Source: Ochrobactrum sp. BTU1 (GTDB taxonomy: Bacteria > Pseudomonadota > Alphaproteobacteria > Rhizobiales > Rhizobiaceae). Taken from it: DNA of 64,000 nucleotides. Below are positions 9,059-19,076 of the stretch, one piece after another (positions within the stretch are counted from its first letter, which is position 1; the number at the start of each line of letters is the position of its first letter). The notes under the pieces are model-generated. The model had not been told where the DNA came from, searched no databases, and saw only the letters and a program-made list of their open reading frames with translations. The stretch covers positions 124,001-188,000 of the forward strand of contig CP076357.1 of the NCBI GenBank assembly GCA_018798825.1, written 5' to 3'. Made by a program: the position numbers and the translations under genes.

Positions 9059-9186
9059 GCATTCCTATTAGATGTCGATTTCTGCACGAACCTGTCGTTT
9101 TTATCTAATTTGTGCGACACCTGGTGATCCTATTGGCCGGTATAATGCTATAGTTGAGGAACACGGAGACAAGGAATTTGAAGCAA

Positions 9187-9870
9187 ATGATCGGTGAACC
9201 CCGTCTGTTGAAGGTATCTTCGCGCGTAACCGTGCAAGATGGTGTCTACGAACAGCTTCGTCAGGCTTTGATGTGGGGTTCATTCGAACCGTCCCAGGCG
9301 GTAACGATCGCAGCACTTGCTGCAGAGTTCGGGACAAGCCATATGCCAGTACGCGAGGCATTGCGACGGCTGGCGGCGGAGAACGGTCTGGAAATTGCGC
9401 GTAACGGATCGGCACGCGTGCCCGATACGTCGCGGGAACGGCTGGATGATATCTGTCGGGTTCGTGTTGCCCTGGAAGGGCTTGCCACCGAACTTGCAAC
9501 ACCACGCATGCAAGCTTTAGACGTAGACCGTTGTCGGGCACTTGCACGAGAGCATGAAGCACTCGGTCACGATGGCAAAATCTACGAGATGTTGCGCAAG
9601 AACCAGGAGTTTCATTTCACGATTTATGAACTATCCGGGTCGGAAACTTTACCGCAGATGATTGAAACGCTGTGGTTGCGACTTGGGCCCTACATGCGTC
9701 TTCTTTCCAATCATGTTCGTCAAGAAGTTGATAAGGGCATTATCCATCCTTATTCAGCCTACCATTACGAAATGCTTGATGCCATTGGTGCTGGTGACGC
9801 AAAAAAGGCGGGCGGGCTTATGATCCAAGATATTGAAGCAACCCAACGGCTGTTGCAGAAACTCTGTTAG
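9187..9870 (+). CDS. GntR family (FCD) transcriptional regulator
   Basis: A 227-residue regulator. The N-terminal winged helix covers roughly residues 10-75 (GVYEQLRQALMWG ... SHMPVREALRRLAAENGL), followed by an all-helical FCD ligand domain with metal-binding His positions (EFHFTIYE, YHYEML). FadR-subfamily members typically repress adjacent catabolic genes and respond to acids. I chose ATG 9187; in-frame TTG codons at 9154 and 9178 are alternatives, with AAGGA at 9171-9175. A TATAAT hexamer lies at 9141-9146. It probably controls the 4961-9058 genes or itself. Confidence 0.85.
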   Translation: MIGEPRLLKVSSRVTVQDGVYEQLRQALMWGSFEPSQAVTIAALAAEFGTSHMPVREALRRLAAENGLEIARNGSARVPDTSRERLDDICRVRVALEGLATELATPRMQALDVDRCRALAREHEALGHDGKIYEMLRKNQEFHFTIYELSGSETLPQMIETLWLRLGPYMRLLSNHVRQEVDKGIIHPYSAYHYEMLDAIGAGDAKKAGGLMIQDIEATQRLLQKLC

Positions 9871-9923
9871 TAGCAGAGCCATTCATCCTGATGTGCAATT
9901 AGGCACTCTAATTTGCCGAGAGA

Positions 9924-9941
9924 GAACTCTCAAAAGAGTTC
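9924..9941. terminator. Short inverted repeat downstream of gntR
   Basis: GAACTCT (9924-9930), CAAA loop, AGAGTTC (9935-9941). A perfect 7-bp stem 53 bp after the GntR stop and before the minus-strand thiolase. It is probably part of the transcription stop between convergent genes. Confidence 0.45.
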
Positions 9942-9975
9942 GATCTCCCACATTCGGGCGCTAAAGGCCTTCGAC

Positions 9976-9994
9976 CTGCCGTATTTAACGGCAG
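9976..9994. terminator. Terminator-like hairpin between convergent genes
   Basis: CTGCCGT (9976-9982), ATTTA loop, ACGGCAG (9988-9994). A perfect 7-bp stem 16 bp past the stop of the minus-strand thiolase gene. It is well placed to end the long anthraniloyl-CoA operon. Confidence 0.55.
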
Positions 9995-10009
9995 ATCGTG
10001 ACAAGGGCG

Positions 10010-11215
10010 CTAAACTCTTTCGAGTGCGATGGCGATACCTTGTCCCACACCGATGCACATCGTTGCGAGAGCAAAGCGGCCGCCACTGAGCTTGAGCTCC
10101 AGTGCCGCTGTGCCGGTGATGCGCGCTCCTGACATGCCTAGCGGATGTCCGAGAGCGATGGCTCCGCCATTTGGATTGACCCGGATGTCGTCATCGGCAA
10201 CTCCCAGAAGACGTAGCGTCGCTAATCCTTGGCTGGCGAAGGCTTCATTGAGTTCAATGACAGCAAACTGCTCCTGCTTCATGCCCAGCCGCGCCATCAG
10301 TTTCTTGCTGGCGGGTGCCGGGCCAATACCCATGAGGCGTGGAGCAACGCCTGCCGTCGCGCCGCCCAGAACGCGAGCAACGGGGGTGAGCCCGAACTTC
10401 CGGGCAGCGGCCTGCGATGCGATGATGAGTGCTGCAGCTCCATCGTTGACACCTGACGCGTTGCCCGCGGTGACTGTGGCACCTTCCAACTGGTTGATTG
10501 GTCTCAATTTGGCCAATGCATCAAGGCTGGTTTCACGTGGATGTTCGTCAGCGCTGACAACTATAGGTTCACCTTTGCGCTGAGGAGTGGAAACAGGCGT
10601 TATTTCTTGCGCCAGTCGACCATTGCTTTGTGCGGCCGCGGCCTTCTTTTGACTTTGCCAGGCGAAAACATCCTGGTCCATGCGCTTGATTGCATAATCG
10701 ACAGCCACGTGGTCTCCGGTCTCCGGCATGGAGTCGATGCCGTATTGAGCTTTCATGACCGGATTGACGAAGCGCCAGCCGATTGTCGTATCATGAATTT
10801 CTGCACGTCTCGAGAAAGGGCTGTCTGCCTTGGGTAAAACAAAGGGCGCGCGGCTCATGCTTTCAACGCCACCTGCAATCATAAGCTCAGCTTCGTCGGC
10901 GCGGATAGCGCGTGCTGCAGCGAGCACCGCGTCCATTCCAGAGCCGCAAAGTCTGTTGATTGTCGTACCGGTGACGTTAACGGGCAAACCGGCAAGCAGT
11001 GCCGCCATGCGGGCAACATTGCGGTTATCTTCGCCCGCCTGATTGGCGCATCCGAAAATCACATCCTCAATCGCTTCGCAATCCAGCGCCGGATTGCGCT
11101 CAACCAGCGCTTTGAGCGGAATAGCAGCAAGATTGTCTGTTCGGATGCTGGATAAGGCTCCGCCAAAGCGACCAATTGGCGTGCGGATGTAGTCACAGAT
11201 GAACGCTTCTGTCAT
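10010..11215 (-). CDS. pcaF: 3-oxoadipyl-CoA-type thiolase (last step of the pathway)
   Basis: A 401-residue thiolase whose N-terminus ([19 protein letters not shown]) is characteristic of the PcaF/PaaJ group. The nucleophilic Cys is in NRLCGSGMDAV, the His in NPNGGAIALGHPLGMSGAR, and the second Cys in CIGVGQG. The reaction would be CoA-dependent cleavage of 3-oxoadipyl-CoA to succinyl-CoA and acetyl-CoA, the expected end of aerobic anthraniloyl-CoA breakdown. Its start overlaps the stop of the upstream HAD gene by 4 bp (ATGA), so the two are translationally coupled. It is the last gene of the minus-strand operon. Confidence 0.88.
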   Translation of the reverse strand: MTEAFICDYIRTPIGRFGGALSSIRTDNLAAIPLKALVERNPALDCEAIEDVIFGCANQAGEDNRNVARMAALLAGLPVNVTGTTINRLCGSGMDAVLAAARAIRADEAELMIAGGVESMSRAPFVLPKADSPFSRRAEIHDTTIGWRFVNPVMKAQYGIDSMPETGDHVAVDYAIKRMDQDVFAWQSQKKAAAAQSNGRLAQEITPVSTPQRKGEPIVVSADEHPRETSLDALAKLRPINQLEGATVTAGNASGVNDGAAALIIASQAAARKFGLTPVARVLGGATAGVAPRLMGIGPAPASKKLMARLGMKQEQFAVIELNEAFASQGLATLRLLGVADDDIRVNPNGGAIALGHPLGMSGARITGTAALELKLSGGRFALATMCIGVGQGIAIALERV

Positions 11216-13191
11216 CGGGTTTCTCCCATCTGTTGTGTCGCGAACATCGGGCCGCCTTTGATTGCGGGGAACCCGTATCCATTGACAAGAACGAGATCGA
11301 TATCGTCGGAACGTTGCGCAATGCCCTCTGCAAGCAAAGCCTGTCCTTCAACCATCATGGCGGCGAGGAGGCGCTGCATGATGGCTTCATCGGGCAAATG
11401 GCGGGGAATAATTGCATTGCGTTCACGGTAATCGTCGATCAGAGTGTGGACTTCCTCGTCGCTCACGCGAACACCATCCTCATAGCGATACCAGCCAAGA
11501 CCTGCCTTGCGTCCAAAACGCCCGGCTTCGCATAGTTTGTCGGCAACATCGAAATAAGGAAGGCTGGGATGACGGGTGGCCGCCGCTCTCTTGCGCCGCG
11601 CCCAGGCAATTTCCAAACCGGCCATGTCGTTAACCGCAAATAACCCCATTGGAAAGCCATAGGCTTCCATCGCGCGATCAATATCTTTGGGGTAGGCGCC
11701 CTCAGCCAGCATTTTTTCAGCCTCCGTCCGGTATGCCGAAAAAATCCGGTTACCAATAAAGCCTTCGCAGACGCCGGTGATGATGGGCAGCTTCTTGATC
11801 TTGCGCGCGAAAGCAATTCCTGTGACGAGCGTTTCGTCGGATGTATCTTGGCAGCGCACCACTTCAAGCAAGCGCATGATATTGGCTGGCGAGAAAAAGT
11901 GCAGCCCCAGCACCCGGTCTGAGCGGTTTGTGACCGCGCTCAACTCATTCGGGTTGAGATAGCTTGTATTGGTTGCCAGAATGACAGATGGAGGCAGCAA
12001 CATGTCGAGTTGCCGGAACAGCGAGGCCTTGACCGTGAAATCATCAAACACGGCTTCGATGACGAGATCAGCGTTGGCAAGTGCTGCCATATCAGCGCTG
12101 AGCGTAAGCCTTGCACGTTGGCTTTCTGCGGCCTCGGTCGAAAGCCTGCCAGTGTCGACGGCTTTCTGGATTAAATCGGCAATCCGTTTAGCACCTTTGC
12201 TGGCTGCATCTGCAGTTTGTTCATAGCCTATGACATTATAACCAGCAGTAAGACAGGCGGCAGCGATACCTGCCCCCATCAAACCGGTGCCGGCGATGCC
12301 GATAGTCGAAAGTGGTTGGGGTTTTGCTTCCATGCCTTCCACTTTTCCCGCCGCGCGTTCGGCGAAAAACAGATGCCGCAGCGCGGCCGCTTCAGCACTA
12401 TCGCGCAGGCGAATGAAAGTCTTTCGTTCTTCGCCTAAACCTTCTGCAATCGAAGCGGTTATCGAGACTTGAACTAGCCGCGCTGCTTCGCCGGGAGCAG
12501 CCGCACCACGCGCTTTTCTCAGAATTTGGGCTTTGGCATGTTCAAAAGCGGTTGCATCGGGCGCAGCAACGGACAGATCGCGGGTCCGACGCAACGGCTG
12601 ACCGGCCATTGAAGTGGCGAGCTTGATGGCGTCGGCCACAAGATCGTTGTCTGCTATTTGGTCGATCAGACCCAGTCGCTGCGCTTCTTGAGCGGTAATC
12701 TGGCGACCGGTGGCGATCATATCGAGTGCTGGAAGGGGCCCGATCAGTCGAGGAAGGCGCTGGGTGCCCCCCGCACCCGGCACGATCCCAAGTTTAACCT
12801 CCGGCAAGCCAAGAGAGGCGCTTAATGATGCGATACGCGCGTGAGCTCCAAGCGCTACCTCAAGTCCGCCACCCAAAGCAGGCCCGTTGATCGCGGCTAC
12901 CACAGGTTTATCGGCGCTTTCGATGATGGTGATTACGTCCGGCAATGTTGGTTCGGTGGGAGGCTTGCCGAATTCGCGAATGTCCGCTCCTCCAATGAAG
13001 ATCTTGCCTGCACCGATCAGAACGGTCGCGCGGATCGCTGTTTCAGTAGAAGCATGGCCAATGGCTGCGGCAAAGCCTCTGCGCACCTCTGCGGATGTTG
13101 CATTGACTGGAGGGCTATCGACGGTGACGACAAGAACGCCGTCTATAACCGTACCCGTGACAGTTGGAGAGAATTCGCTTTTATCAGCCAT
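11212..13191 (-). CDS. Fused enoyl-CoA hydratase / 3-hydroxyacyl-CoA dehydrogenase
   Basis: A 659-residue FadB/FadJ-like fusion. Residues 1-190 form a crotonase domain ([24 protein letters not shown] oxyanion region), and from about 290 an NAD-binding 3-hydroxyacyl-CoA dehydrogenase domain begins ([15 protein letters not shown]), with [15 protein letters not shown] around the catalytic His. Two C-terminal helical domains follow ([15 protein letters not shown]). It would hydrate and oxidise the linear acyl-CoA left after ring opening, supplying 3-oxoadipyl-CoA to the thiolase. It is slightly shorter than E. coli FadB. It lies 7 bp downstream of ridA in the same operon. Confidence 0.87.
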   Translation of the reverse strand: MADKSEFSPTVTGTVIDGVLVVTVDSPPVNATSAEVRRGFAAAIGHASTETAIRATVLIGAGKIFIGGADIREFGKPPTEPTLPDVITIIESADKPVVAAINGPALGGGLEVALGAHARIASLSASLGLPEVKLGIVPGAGGTQRLPRLIGPLPALDMIATGRQITAQEAQRLGLIDQIADNDLVADAIKLATSMAGQPLRRTRDLSVAAPDATAFEHAKAQILRKARGAAAPGEAARLVQVSITASIAEGLGEERKTFIRLRDSAEAAALRHLFFAERAAGKVEGMEAKPQPLSTIGIAGTGLMGAGIAAACLTAGYNVIGYEQTADAASKGAKRIADLIQKAVDTGRLSTEAAESQRARLTLSADMAALANADLVIEAVFDDFTVKASLFRQLDMLLPPSVILATNTSYLNPNELSAVTNRSDRVLGLHFFSPANIMRLLEVVRCQDTSDETLVTGIAFARKIKKLPIITGVCEGFIGNRIFSAYRTEAEKMLAEGAYPKDIDRAMEAYGFPMGLFAVNDMAGLEIAWARRKRAAATRHPSLPYFDVADKLCEAGRFGRKAGLGWYRYEDGVRVSDEEVHTLIDDYRERNAIIPRHLPDEAIMQRLLAAMMVEGQALLAEGIAQRSDDIDLVLVNGYGFPAIKGGPMFATQQMGETR

Positions 13192-13198
13192 GGCGGTC

Positions 13199-13594
13199 TC
13201 AGTCTGGTATTACGGCGAAAGCCTGTATTTCGATCTTAGCCCGGTCTTCGATCAATGCGACGACCTGAACTGCCGCCATCGCGGGGAAGTGCTTACCGAT
13301 TACATCGCGATAGGCGCGGCCGATCCCTTTAAGATTGGTGATGTATTCATCCTTGTCGGTGAAGTACCAAGTCATTGAGGCGATATGTTCCGGGCTGCCC
13401 CCAGCTTCCGCCAGGATTGCCACAATGTTTTTCAATGTCTGCTCGGTCTGCTCGACGAAATCGTCGGTCTCAAACTGTTGTTGTTCGTTCCAACCGATCT
13501 GTCCGCCGATGTAAACGGTACGCCCACGCGCTTCAACGCCATTGGAATAACCGATTGGGCGTGCCCAGCCTTGCGGCTGAAGGGTCTTATGCAT
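13199..13594 (-). CDS. RidA/YjgF family enamine-imine deaminase
   Basis: A 131-residue RidA-family protein, usually trimeric, that hydrolyses reactive enamines and imines to ketones and ammonia. The family pattern is visible (YSNGVEARGRTVYIGGQIGWN, then FEQT-type VEQTEQTLKNIVAILAEAGG). The catalytic arginine expected near the C-terminus is not where canonical RidA has it (ALIEDRAKIEIQAFAVI carries an Arg close to the expected site). Inside this operon it probably deaminates the amino-enoyl intermediate that arises from 2-aminobenzoyl-CoA after hydroxylation and reduction. That role is inferred from context. Confidence 0.85.
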   Translation of the reverse strand: MHKTLQPQGWARPIGYSNGVEARGRTVYIGGQIGWNEQQQFETDDFVEQTEQTLKNIVAILAEAGGSPEHIASMTWYFTDKDEYITNLKGIGRAYRDVIGKHFPAMAAVQVVALIEDRAKIEIQAFAVIPD

Positions 13595-13628
13595 GTTATA
13601 TCTCCAAAAATGCGCGCAATAGCAGGCT

Positions 13629-14804
13629 CTAAGTGGCTTTCAGCAGTTCGCGTGCGATAATGAGTTTCTGCACTTCGGTCGCGCCTTCATAGATGCGAAG
13701 TGCACGTATTTCACGATAAAGCCGCTCGACGATTTCGCCGCTTTTCACGCCACGACCGCCAAACATTTGAACGGCTTTGTCGATTGTCTGTTGGGCGTTT
13801 TCCGTCGCAACCATCTTTGCCATCGCGGCCTCTTTGGTTGTGCTCAGCTTCTGAACGTCGCGCCGCCATGCTGCTCGATAGGTCAGAAGAGCGGCAGCAT
13901 CGATGTCGGTCGCCATGTCGCCAAGTGTCGCTTGCGTGAGTTGCAAGTCTGCCAATCTGCCACCGAACATCGGGCGTGACTTCGCATGTGCCAACGCCTC
14001 GCTTGCAGCACGGCGCGCAAAGCCCAGGGCAGAGGCGGCAACGGATGCGCGGAAAATATCGAGCGTGCGCATGGCGATTTTAAAACCTTCGCCCGGCGCG
14101 CCGAGCCGACGACCAGCGGGGATGCGACAATTATCGAAGCGGATCGTGGCCAGCGGATGCGGAGCGATGACATCAATGCGCTCTGCAATTGAAAAGCCAG
14201 GATCGTTGGCTAAAACGACAAAGGCCGAAATGCCTCGTGTTCCTGGCGCTTCGCCTGTGCGGGCAAAGACTGTATAGACATCAGCGATGCCGCCATTGGA
14301 AATCCATGTCTTCTCGCCGTCGAGCACGTAATGGTCGCCGTCCAATCTCGCCGCGCAACCCATCGCCGCTACATCTGAACCCGCGAGCTTCTCCGAAAGG
14401 GCAAAGGCCGAAATCCATTCTCCACTTGCCACTTTCGGCAAGACTGCTTGTTTGAGTTCGTCCGACCCGCTAAGGCTGATCGCGCCGGTGCCAAGTCCTT
14501 GCATGGCAAAAGCGAAATCGGCAAGTCCGTCATGATAAGCCAGTGTCTCGCGGGCGATGCAAAGCTTCCGGGAATCGATCCCGTCACCGCCCGTCAGACT
14601 GACCGCCGCTTGGAGCAGTCCGGCTTTTCCGAGCGCTTTCACCAGAGCGCGGCAGGCATTATCCGTATCGTGGTGTTCGACACCGGTGATCGCCGGGCTT
14701 TTCACAAAAGCATCAAGTTTTGCCGCCCAGTCTAAATGGGCTTTCTCAAAAAACGGCCAGTCGAGATGTTCCCGTGTGAGTGGCAGCGTTGCGAAACCAT
14801 CCAT
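13629..14804 (-). CDS. Acyl-CoA dehydrogenase
   Basis: A 391-residue FAD-dependent acyl-CoA dehydrogenase. It has [20 protein letters not shown] and [17 protein letters not shown] around the FAD/substrate site, the VQMFGGRG segment, and a C-terminal [17 protein letters not shown] that carries the glutamate in the usual catalytic region. It would introduce a double bond in an alicyclic or linear CoA ester. Within this operon that is likely a step of the beta-oxidation of the ring-reduced product of 2-aminobenzoyl-CoA. It lies between the enoyl-CoA hydratase gene (3 bp gap) and ridA. Confidence 0.87.
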   Translation of the reverse strand: MDGFATLPLTREHLDWPFFEKAHLDWAAKLDAFVKSPAITGVEHHDTDNACRALVKALGKAGLLQAAVSLTGGDGIDSRKLCIARETLAYHDGLADFAFAMQGLGTGAISLSGSDELKQAVLPKVASGEWISAFALSEKLAGSDVAAMGCAARLDGDHYVLDGEKTWISNGGIADVYTVFARTGEAPGTRGISAFVVLANDPGFSIAERIDVIAPHPLATIRFDNCRIPAGRRLGAPGEGFKIAMRTLDIFRASVAASALGFARRAASEALAHAKSRPMFGGRLADLQLTQATLGDMATDIDAAALLTYRAAWRRDVQKLSTTKEAAMAKMVATENAQQTIDKAVQMFGGRGVKSGEIVERLYREIRALRIYEGATEVQKLIIARELLKAT

Positions 14805-14807
14805 GGA

Positions 14808-15659
14808 TCAGTTTCCCTCGAAAACGGGTTTCTTCTTGGCTGCGAAAGCCTCGAACGCGCGGCGGAAATCCTGCGTTGCCATGCAGATGGCCTGCGCCTG
14901 GGCTTCTGATTCCACCAGCTCTTCAATGCCCATCGCCCATTCTTGACTGAGCATGGTTTTTGTCATGCCATGCGCGAACCATGGGCCGTCGGCGATATTG
15001 CGTGCCAGAGCCTCGGCCTTTTCCAAAAGCTCGCCCTGCGGATGCAGTGCGTTGAAAAAGCTCCAGCGCTCACCCTCTTCGGCGCTCATAAAGCGTCCGG
15101 TGTAAAGCAGTTCCGACGCGCGGCCCTGACCGATCAGTCGCGGGAGAATGCCGCATGCGCCCATATCGGCGCCCGCAAGACCGACGCGTGTGAAGAGGAA
15201 CGCAGTTTTTGTTTCAGGCGTCGCAATGCGTAGATCCGATGCCATTGCCAGAATGGCACCGGCGCCAGCGCAAATGCCGTCTACGGCGGCGATAATTTGC
15301 TGCGGACATTTACGCATGGCCTTGACGACATCGCCGGTCATACGCGTGAACGCGAGAAGGTCGGGCATCGTCATGTGGGTCAGAGGCTCGATGATCTCGA
15401 AGACATCGCCGCCTGAAGAAAAGTTTCCGCCAGCGCCGGTCAACACGATTGTGCGCACATCGGAAGCATAAGCGAGATTGCGAAAAAGATCGCGAAGCTC
15501 AGCATAGCTTTCGAATGTCAGCGGATTTTTCCGGTCCGGGCGGTTAAGGGTCAGTGTTGCGACGCGACCGTCTTCACTCGTCTGCCACAGAAAGTGATCG
15601 GCCTGATAGTCCTTGAAAGGCTTTAGATTGCTCGCCATCGAAACGGTGCCGTCGTTCAT
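14808..15659 (-). CDS. Enoyl-CoA hydratase/isomerase family protein
   Basis: A 283-residue crotonase-fold protein. Oxyanion-hole segments are visible: [12 protein letters not shown], and [23 protein letters not shown]. The glutamates of classical hydratases are replaced around [19 protein letters not shown], so hydratase, isomerase and ring-hydrolase roles are all possible; some crotonases of aromatic CoA pathways open rings hydrolytically. I chose the ATG at 15659, which overlaps the upstream SDR stop (ATGA); a longer frame from 15734 lies entirely in the SDR gene. It belongs to the anthraniloyl-CoA operon. Confidence 0.85.
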   Translation of the reverse strand: MNDGTVSMASNLKPFKDYQADHFLWQTSEDGRVATLTLNRPDRKNPLTFESYAELRDLFRNLAYASDVRTIVLTGAGGNFSSGGDVFEIIEPLTHMTMPDLLAFTRMTGDVVKAMRKCPQQIIAAVDGICAGAGAILAMASDLRIATPETKTAFLFTRVGLAGADMGACGILPRLIGQGRASELLYTGRFMSAEEGERWSFFNALHPQGELLEKAEALARNIADGPWFAHGMTKTMLSQEWAMGIEELVESEAQAQAICMATQDFRRAFEAFAAKKKPVFEGN

Positions 15660-16456
15660 CCTGCCATTACCTCCCCACCAGCGATTGCTATCGCCTGTCC
15701 AGTTATTGATTGCGCGCCGGGCGATGTCAGCCACAGCACGGTTTCAGCCACTTCCTCAGGCTGTATCAGGCGCCCCTGTGGGTTCGCCTTGACGAATTGC
15801 GCCAGAACGTCTTCTTCTGATCTTCCGGTTTTTGCGATGATAGCCTCGATGGAGCGGGCTATGATGGGCGTATCGGTAAAGCCCGGGCACACTGCGTTGA
15901 CCGTCACGCCCGTGCGCGCGAGCTCCAGCGCCAGTGCTCGGGTCAGCCCGATAACACCGTGTTTTGCAGCACAATAGGCCGAAACATAAGCATAGCCGCT
16001 CAGGCCAGCTGTGGACGCAATGTTGATGATACGCCCGTCTTTTCCGCCCGCCTTGATATCATCGAGTGTCATCTGCGTAACGTTGAAAACACCGGTCAGG
16101 TCGACGTCGAGTACGCGGCTCCATGTATCGAGACTGGTTTTCTCGAAAGGAGCGCTTGGAGCTTCCCCGGCATTGTTTACAAGAATAGTCACAGGGCCAA
16201 ATGCGGCACGCGCCCCGTGCAGTCCTTTTTCAATTGCATCGCGATTTGTGACATCGAAACCATCAGCAAGGAAACATCCCTTCCAGTTCAAAGAGGAAGC
16301 GGTTTTTTCTAGCCGCTCACGACTGCGCCCCGCCAGGGTCACATTGGCTCCTGCCCGCGCAAGACCAGCGGCAATAGCGGCGCCTATGCCACTGCCCGCA
16401 CCAGTGACGAGTGCATGTTTGCCATAAAGGGCTGAGCCAACGGCCGGATCGTTCAT
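15656..16456 (-). CDS. SDR family 3-hydroxyacyl-CoA dehydrogenase
   Basis: A 266-residue classical short-chain dehydrogenase. The NAD(P) motif [11 protein letters not shown] is at residues 20-30, NNAG near 92-95, Ser in [23 protein letters not shown] with the YxxxK pair, and the PG motif [14 protein letters not shown] typical role is NAD-dependent oxidation of a cyclic or acyclic hydroxyacyl-CoA. It lies 28 bp after the 2-aminobenzoyl-CoA monooxygenase/reductase gene and overlaps the next gene, so it probably acts on an early hydroxylated ring intermediate. Confidence 0.85.
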   Translation of the reverse strand: MNDPAVGSALYGKHALVTGAGSGIGAAIAAGLARAGANVTLAGRSRERLEKTASSLNWKGCFLADGFDVTNRDAIEKGLHGARAAFGPVTILVNNAGEAPSAPFEKTSLDTWSRVLDVDLTGVFNVTQMTLDDIKAGGKDGRIINIASTAGLSGYAYVSAYCAAKHGVIGLTRALALELARTGVTVNAVCPGFTDTPIIARSIEAIIAKTGRSEEDVLAQFVKANPQGRLIQPEEVAETVLWLTSPGAQSITGQAIAIAGGEVMAG

Positions 16457-16484
16457 TGCTATCTCTCCGTTATCTCACCCGCTT

Positions 16485-18809
16485 TTACTTCGCGCCTTGC
16501 GGCGCTGCGTTTGCGCGTGCGAGGTTGGCTTCATACTGATATTTGCTTGAACGATATTGCTTCGGCCAAGCAATGGAATTGATGCCGATTTTAGCGGCCT
16601 CATGCAGCGCCCAAGCCGGGTCCGCAAGATGTGGGCGTGCCACCGCGCAGAGATCCGCGCGACCAGCTGCGATGATCGAATTTGCATGATCGGCTTCCGA
16701 AATCGCGCCGACGGCAATTGTTGGGATGTGGATTTCGTTGCGAATTTTATCGGAGAACGGGGTCTGGAATAGACGGCCATAAACTGGCTTTTCTTCCTTC
16801 CAGACCTGACCTGACGAACAGTCGATCAAATCGGCACCGGCAGTCTTGAACATTTCCGCAAAGATCGCCGCATCTTCTGGCGTGTTGCCGCCCTCGAACC
16901 AGTCGTGGCAGGAAAGGCGAACCGAGATCGGCTTATCCTGCGGCCAGGCTTCGCGGACCGCGTGGAAGATTTCTAGCGGATAGCGTGCGCGGTTTTCGTA
17001 ACTGCCACCATATTCGTCCTCGCGGCGGTTGGTGAGTGGCGAGAGGAAGCTCGATAAAAGGTAACCATGCGCGCAGTGCAGCTCAAGCCAATCGACGCCT
17101 GCAGCCGCCGCTCTTTTGGTCGCGGCGACGAAGTCCGCTTTCACCCGATCCATATCGGCGCGATCCATCGCTTTTGGGACCTGGCTGTTCTTGAGATAGG
17201 GAAGGGCGGAAGCGGAAAGCAATGGCCATGCTCCATTCTCAAGAGGCTGGTCAATACCTTCCCACGCAAGCTTGGTTGCACCCTTGCGGCCGGCATGGCC
17301 GATCTGCATGGCAACCTTTGCATCACTGTTTGTGTGAACGAAATCGACTACGCGCTTCCAGCCTTCACCCTGCGCATCGTTCCAGATGCCTAGGCAGCCG
17401 GGGGTAATCCGCGCATCAGGCGACACGCATGTCATTTCGGCAAACACCAATCCTGCGCCGCCCATGGCGCGGCTGCCCAGATGGACCATATGGAAATCGT
17501 CTATCAGGCCGTCGGTTGCGGAATACATGGCCATTGGTGATACGACAATGCGGTTGGGCAAGGTGACGCCACGTAAGCTATAGGGGGTGAACATCGGCGG
17601 CAGACAGCGCTGGTCTTCGGCAACGTTGAGACCTTGCTTGCGGGCGAACCAGCGTTCGTAGCCTTCAAGCCAATCCTTGTCGCGCAGGCGTAGATTCTCG
17701 TGGCTGATACGCTGCGAACGCGTGAGCATGGAATACATGAACTGTTCCGGCTCCAGCGTATCGGCATAACGCTGGCCGACTACCTCGAACCACTCCATGG
17801 CGTTGCGCGCGGCGTTTTGAATGCGTGCGACATCAACCCGGCGGATTTCTTCATAGGCATGCAGGACGTCTGGTATGCCCTCCTTGCCATGTCCGAGCTT
17901 CTGGAACTGGTTGGCCAGTTCAATCGCGTCATCGATGGCAAGTTTGGTACCCGATCCGATTGCAAAATGCGCGGTATGGGCCGCATCACCCATCAAAACC
18001 ACATGGGAATTGCCGTTGAAGTGGCTCCATTTTCCGCATATGAGGCGGCTGAAGTTAAGCCAGGCCGAGCCGCGCATATGGCGGGCATTGGTCATCAGTG
18101 GAGCGCCGTCGAGTGTCTCTGCAAAGAGCTCTTCACAAAAATTGATGGATGCTGACTGGTCCAACTGATCCAGACCATGCGCCTGATAGGCTTCCTCGGT
18201 AGTTTCGATGATAAAGGTCGAGGTTTCGTCGTCGAACTTATAAATGTGCGCCTGGAACCAACCATGATCAGTCTTGCGGAAATCGAACGTAAAGGCGTCA
18301 AACAGTTTTTGAGTGCCGAGCCAGATATAGCGATTGGGCCGGACGACCATATCCGGTTCGAACACATCCTCATAGCGATTGCGAATGCGGGAGTTCAGGC
18401 CGTCCGATGCAATGATGAGATCGGCATCAGGGAATTCAAGATCACTTTCTACGTCGGTTTCAAACTGAAGCTTCACACCCAGCGCTTCGCAGCGCGCCTG
18501 AAGAATATTGAGCAGGCGTTTGCGTCCGATACCGACAAAGCCGTGACCGCTGGTGCGCTGACGCGTTCCTTTGAAGAGGACCTCGATATCGTCCCAATGG
18601 TTGAACGCGTCCTGAATTTCGGCCGCACTTTCGGGATCCCACACCTTCATGGATTCCATCGTCGCGTCGGAAAAAACCACGCCCCAGCCGAAGGTGTCGT
18701 AGGGGCGGTTCCGCTCCACGATCGTAATGTCATGTTCTGGATGAAGCTTCTTCATCAGAAGGCCGAAGTAAAGGCCGGCCGGACCCCCTCCAATACACAC
18801 GATACGCAT
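16485..18809 (-). CDS. 2-aminobenzoyl-CoA monooxygenase/reductase
   Basis: A 774-residue two-domain flavoprotein. Residues 1 to about 380 form an FAD aromatic hydroxylase (GGGPAG at 8-13; [19 protein letters not shown] as the second FAD motif). From about 395 an Old Yellow Enzyme-like reductase domain runs to the end ([45 protein letters not shown]). This architecture matches the enzyme of Azoarcus evansii that hydroxylates and then reduces anthraniloyl-CoA to a non-aromatic 2-amino-5-oxocyclohexene-carboxyl-CoA. Salicyloyl-CoA 5-hydroxylase homologues share the fold, so that substrate is the main alternative; the nearby 2-aminobenzoate-CoA ligase and RidA favour anthranilate. It is the first gene of the operon, with AAGGGAA as Shine-Dalgarno. 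Confidence 0.9.
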   Translation of the reverse strand: MRIVCIGGGPAGLYFGLLMKKLHPEHDITIVERNRPYDTFGWGVVFSDATMESMKVWDPESAAEIQDAFNHWDDIEVLFKGTRQRTSGHGFVGIGRKRLLNILQARCEALGVKLQFETDVESDLEFPDADLIIASDGLNSRIRNRYEDVFEPDMVVRPNRYIWLGTQKLFDAFTFDFRKTDHGWFQAHIYKFDDETSTFIIETTEEAYQAHGLDQLDQSASINFCEELFAETLDGAPLMTNARHMRGSAWLNFSRLICGKWSHFNGNSHVVLMGDAAHTAHFAIGSGTKLAIDDAIELANQFQKLGHGKEGIPDVLHAYEEIRRVDVARIQNAARNAMEWFEVVGQRYADTLEPEQFMYSMLTRSQRISHENLRLRDKDWLEGYERWFARKQGLNVAEDQRCLPPMFTPYSLRGVTLPNRIVVSPMAMYSATDGLIDDFHMVHLGSRAMGGAGLVFAEMTCVSPDARITPGCLGIWNDAQGEGWKRVVDFVHTNSDAKVAMQIGHAGRKGATKLAWEGIDQPLENGAWPLLSASALPYLKNSQVPKAMDRADMDRVKADFVAATKRAAAAGVDWLELHCAHGYLLSSFLSPLTNRREDEYGGSYENRARYPLEIFHAVREAWPQDKPISVRLSCHDWFEGGNTPEDAAIFAEMFKTAGADLIDCSSGQVWKEEKPVYGRLFQTPFSDKIRNEIHIPTIAVGAISEADHANSIIAAGRADLCAVARPHLADPAWALHEAAKIGINSIAWPKQYRSSKYQYEANLARANAAPQGAK

Positions 18810-18852
18810 GTTGAGTTCCCTTTCCGATAGCTGCCGAACGGCGCCGGTTATT

Positions 18853-18870
18853 TATTTTAAGTTTAAAATA
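18853..18870. promoter_or_regulatory. 18-bp palindromic operator over the operon's -10 box
   Basis: TATTTTAA (18853-18860), GT spacer, TTAAAATA (18863-18870). The arms are perfect. The palindrome overlaps the -10 hexamer of the minus-strand promoter at 18867-18872, as expected for a repressor site. Candidate binders are the MarR proteins at 24261 or 4110. The binding protein is inferred, not shown. Confidence 0.6.
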
Positions 18871-18894
18871 TAATTAGGAGTTTGGGCGCGTCAA
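18867..18894 (-). promoter_or_regulatory. Sigma-70-like promoter of the anthraniloyl-CoA operon
   Basis: On the minus strand TTGACG (18894-18889) is followed by a 16-bp spacer and TATATT (18872-18867). This is the best promoter match in the 267-bp gap between the divergent operons. The -10 box is shared with the 18-bp palindrome. Confidence 0.6.
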
Positions 18895-19000
18895 GCGAAA
18901 AAAGCGCCGGCTTCCGCAAGTGGGCATCTGCGGGAGTAAAATGCAGGATTTGACCAGAAATATGCAAATGCAATAATTATACTCGTTCTAAAAAGCCCTA

Positions 19001-19030
19001 TTGACACAGTTTAGAATTCGAAAATATGCT
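19001..19030 (+). promoter_or_regulatory. Promoter of iorA with near-palindrome in spacer
   Basis: TTGACA at 19001-19006, an 18-bp spacer, TATGCT at 19025-19030. The spacer holds TTTAGAATTCGAAA (19010-19023), a palindrome with one mismatched pair, which could be an operator. An AAGGGGA Shine-Dalgarno precedes the iorA ATG at 19077. Confidence 0.55.
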
Positions 19031-19076
19031 GATGCAAATGAATTGATATTCCGGCAAACGGAAAAGGGGAATTGTC

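Noticed and set aside
16485..18809. Salicyloyl-CoA 5-hydroxylase as the main call
   Set aside because: The fold is shared, but the neighbouring 2-aminobenzoate-CoA ligase, RidA and formamidase favour anthraniloyl-CoA; it is kept only as an alternative.
18177..18830. Plus-strand 217-residue frame opposite the monooxygenase/reductase
   Set aside because: It is antisense to the FAD domain of a strongly recognisable enzyme and has no upstream ribosome site.
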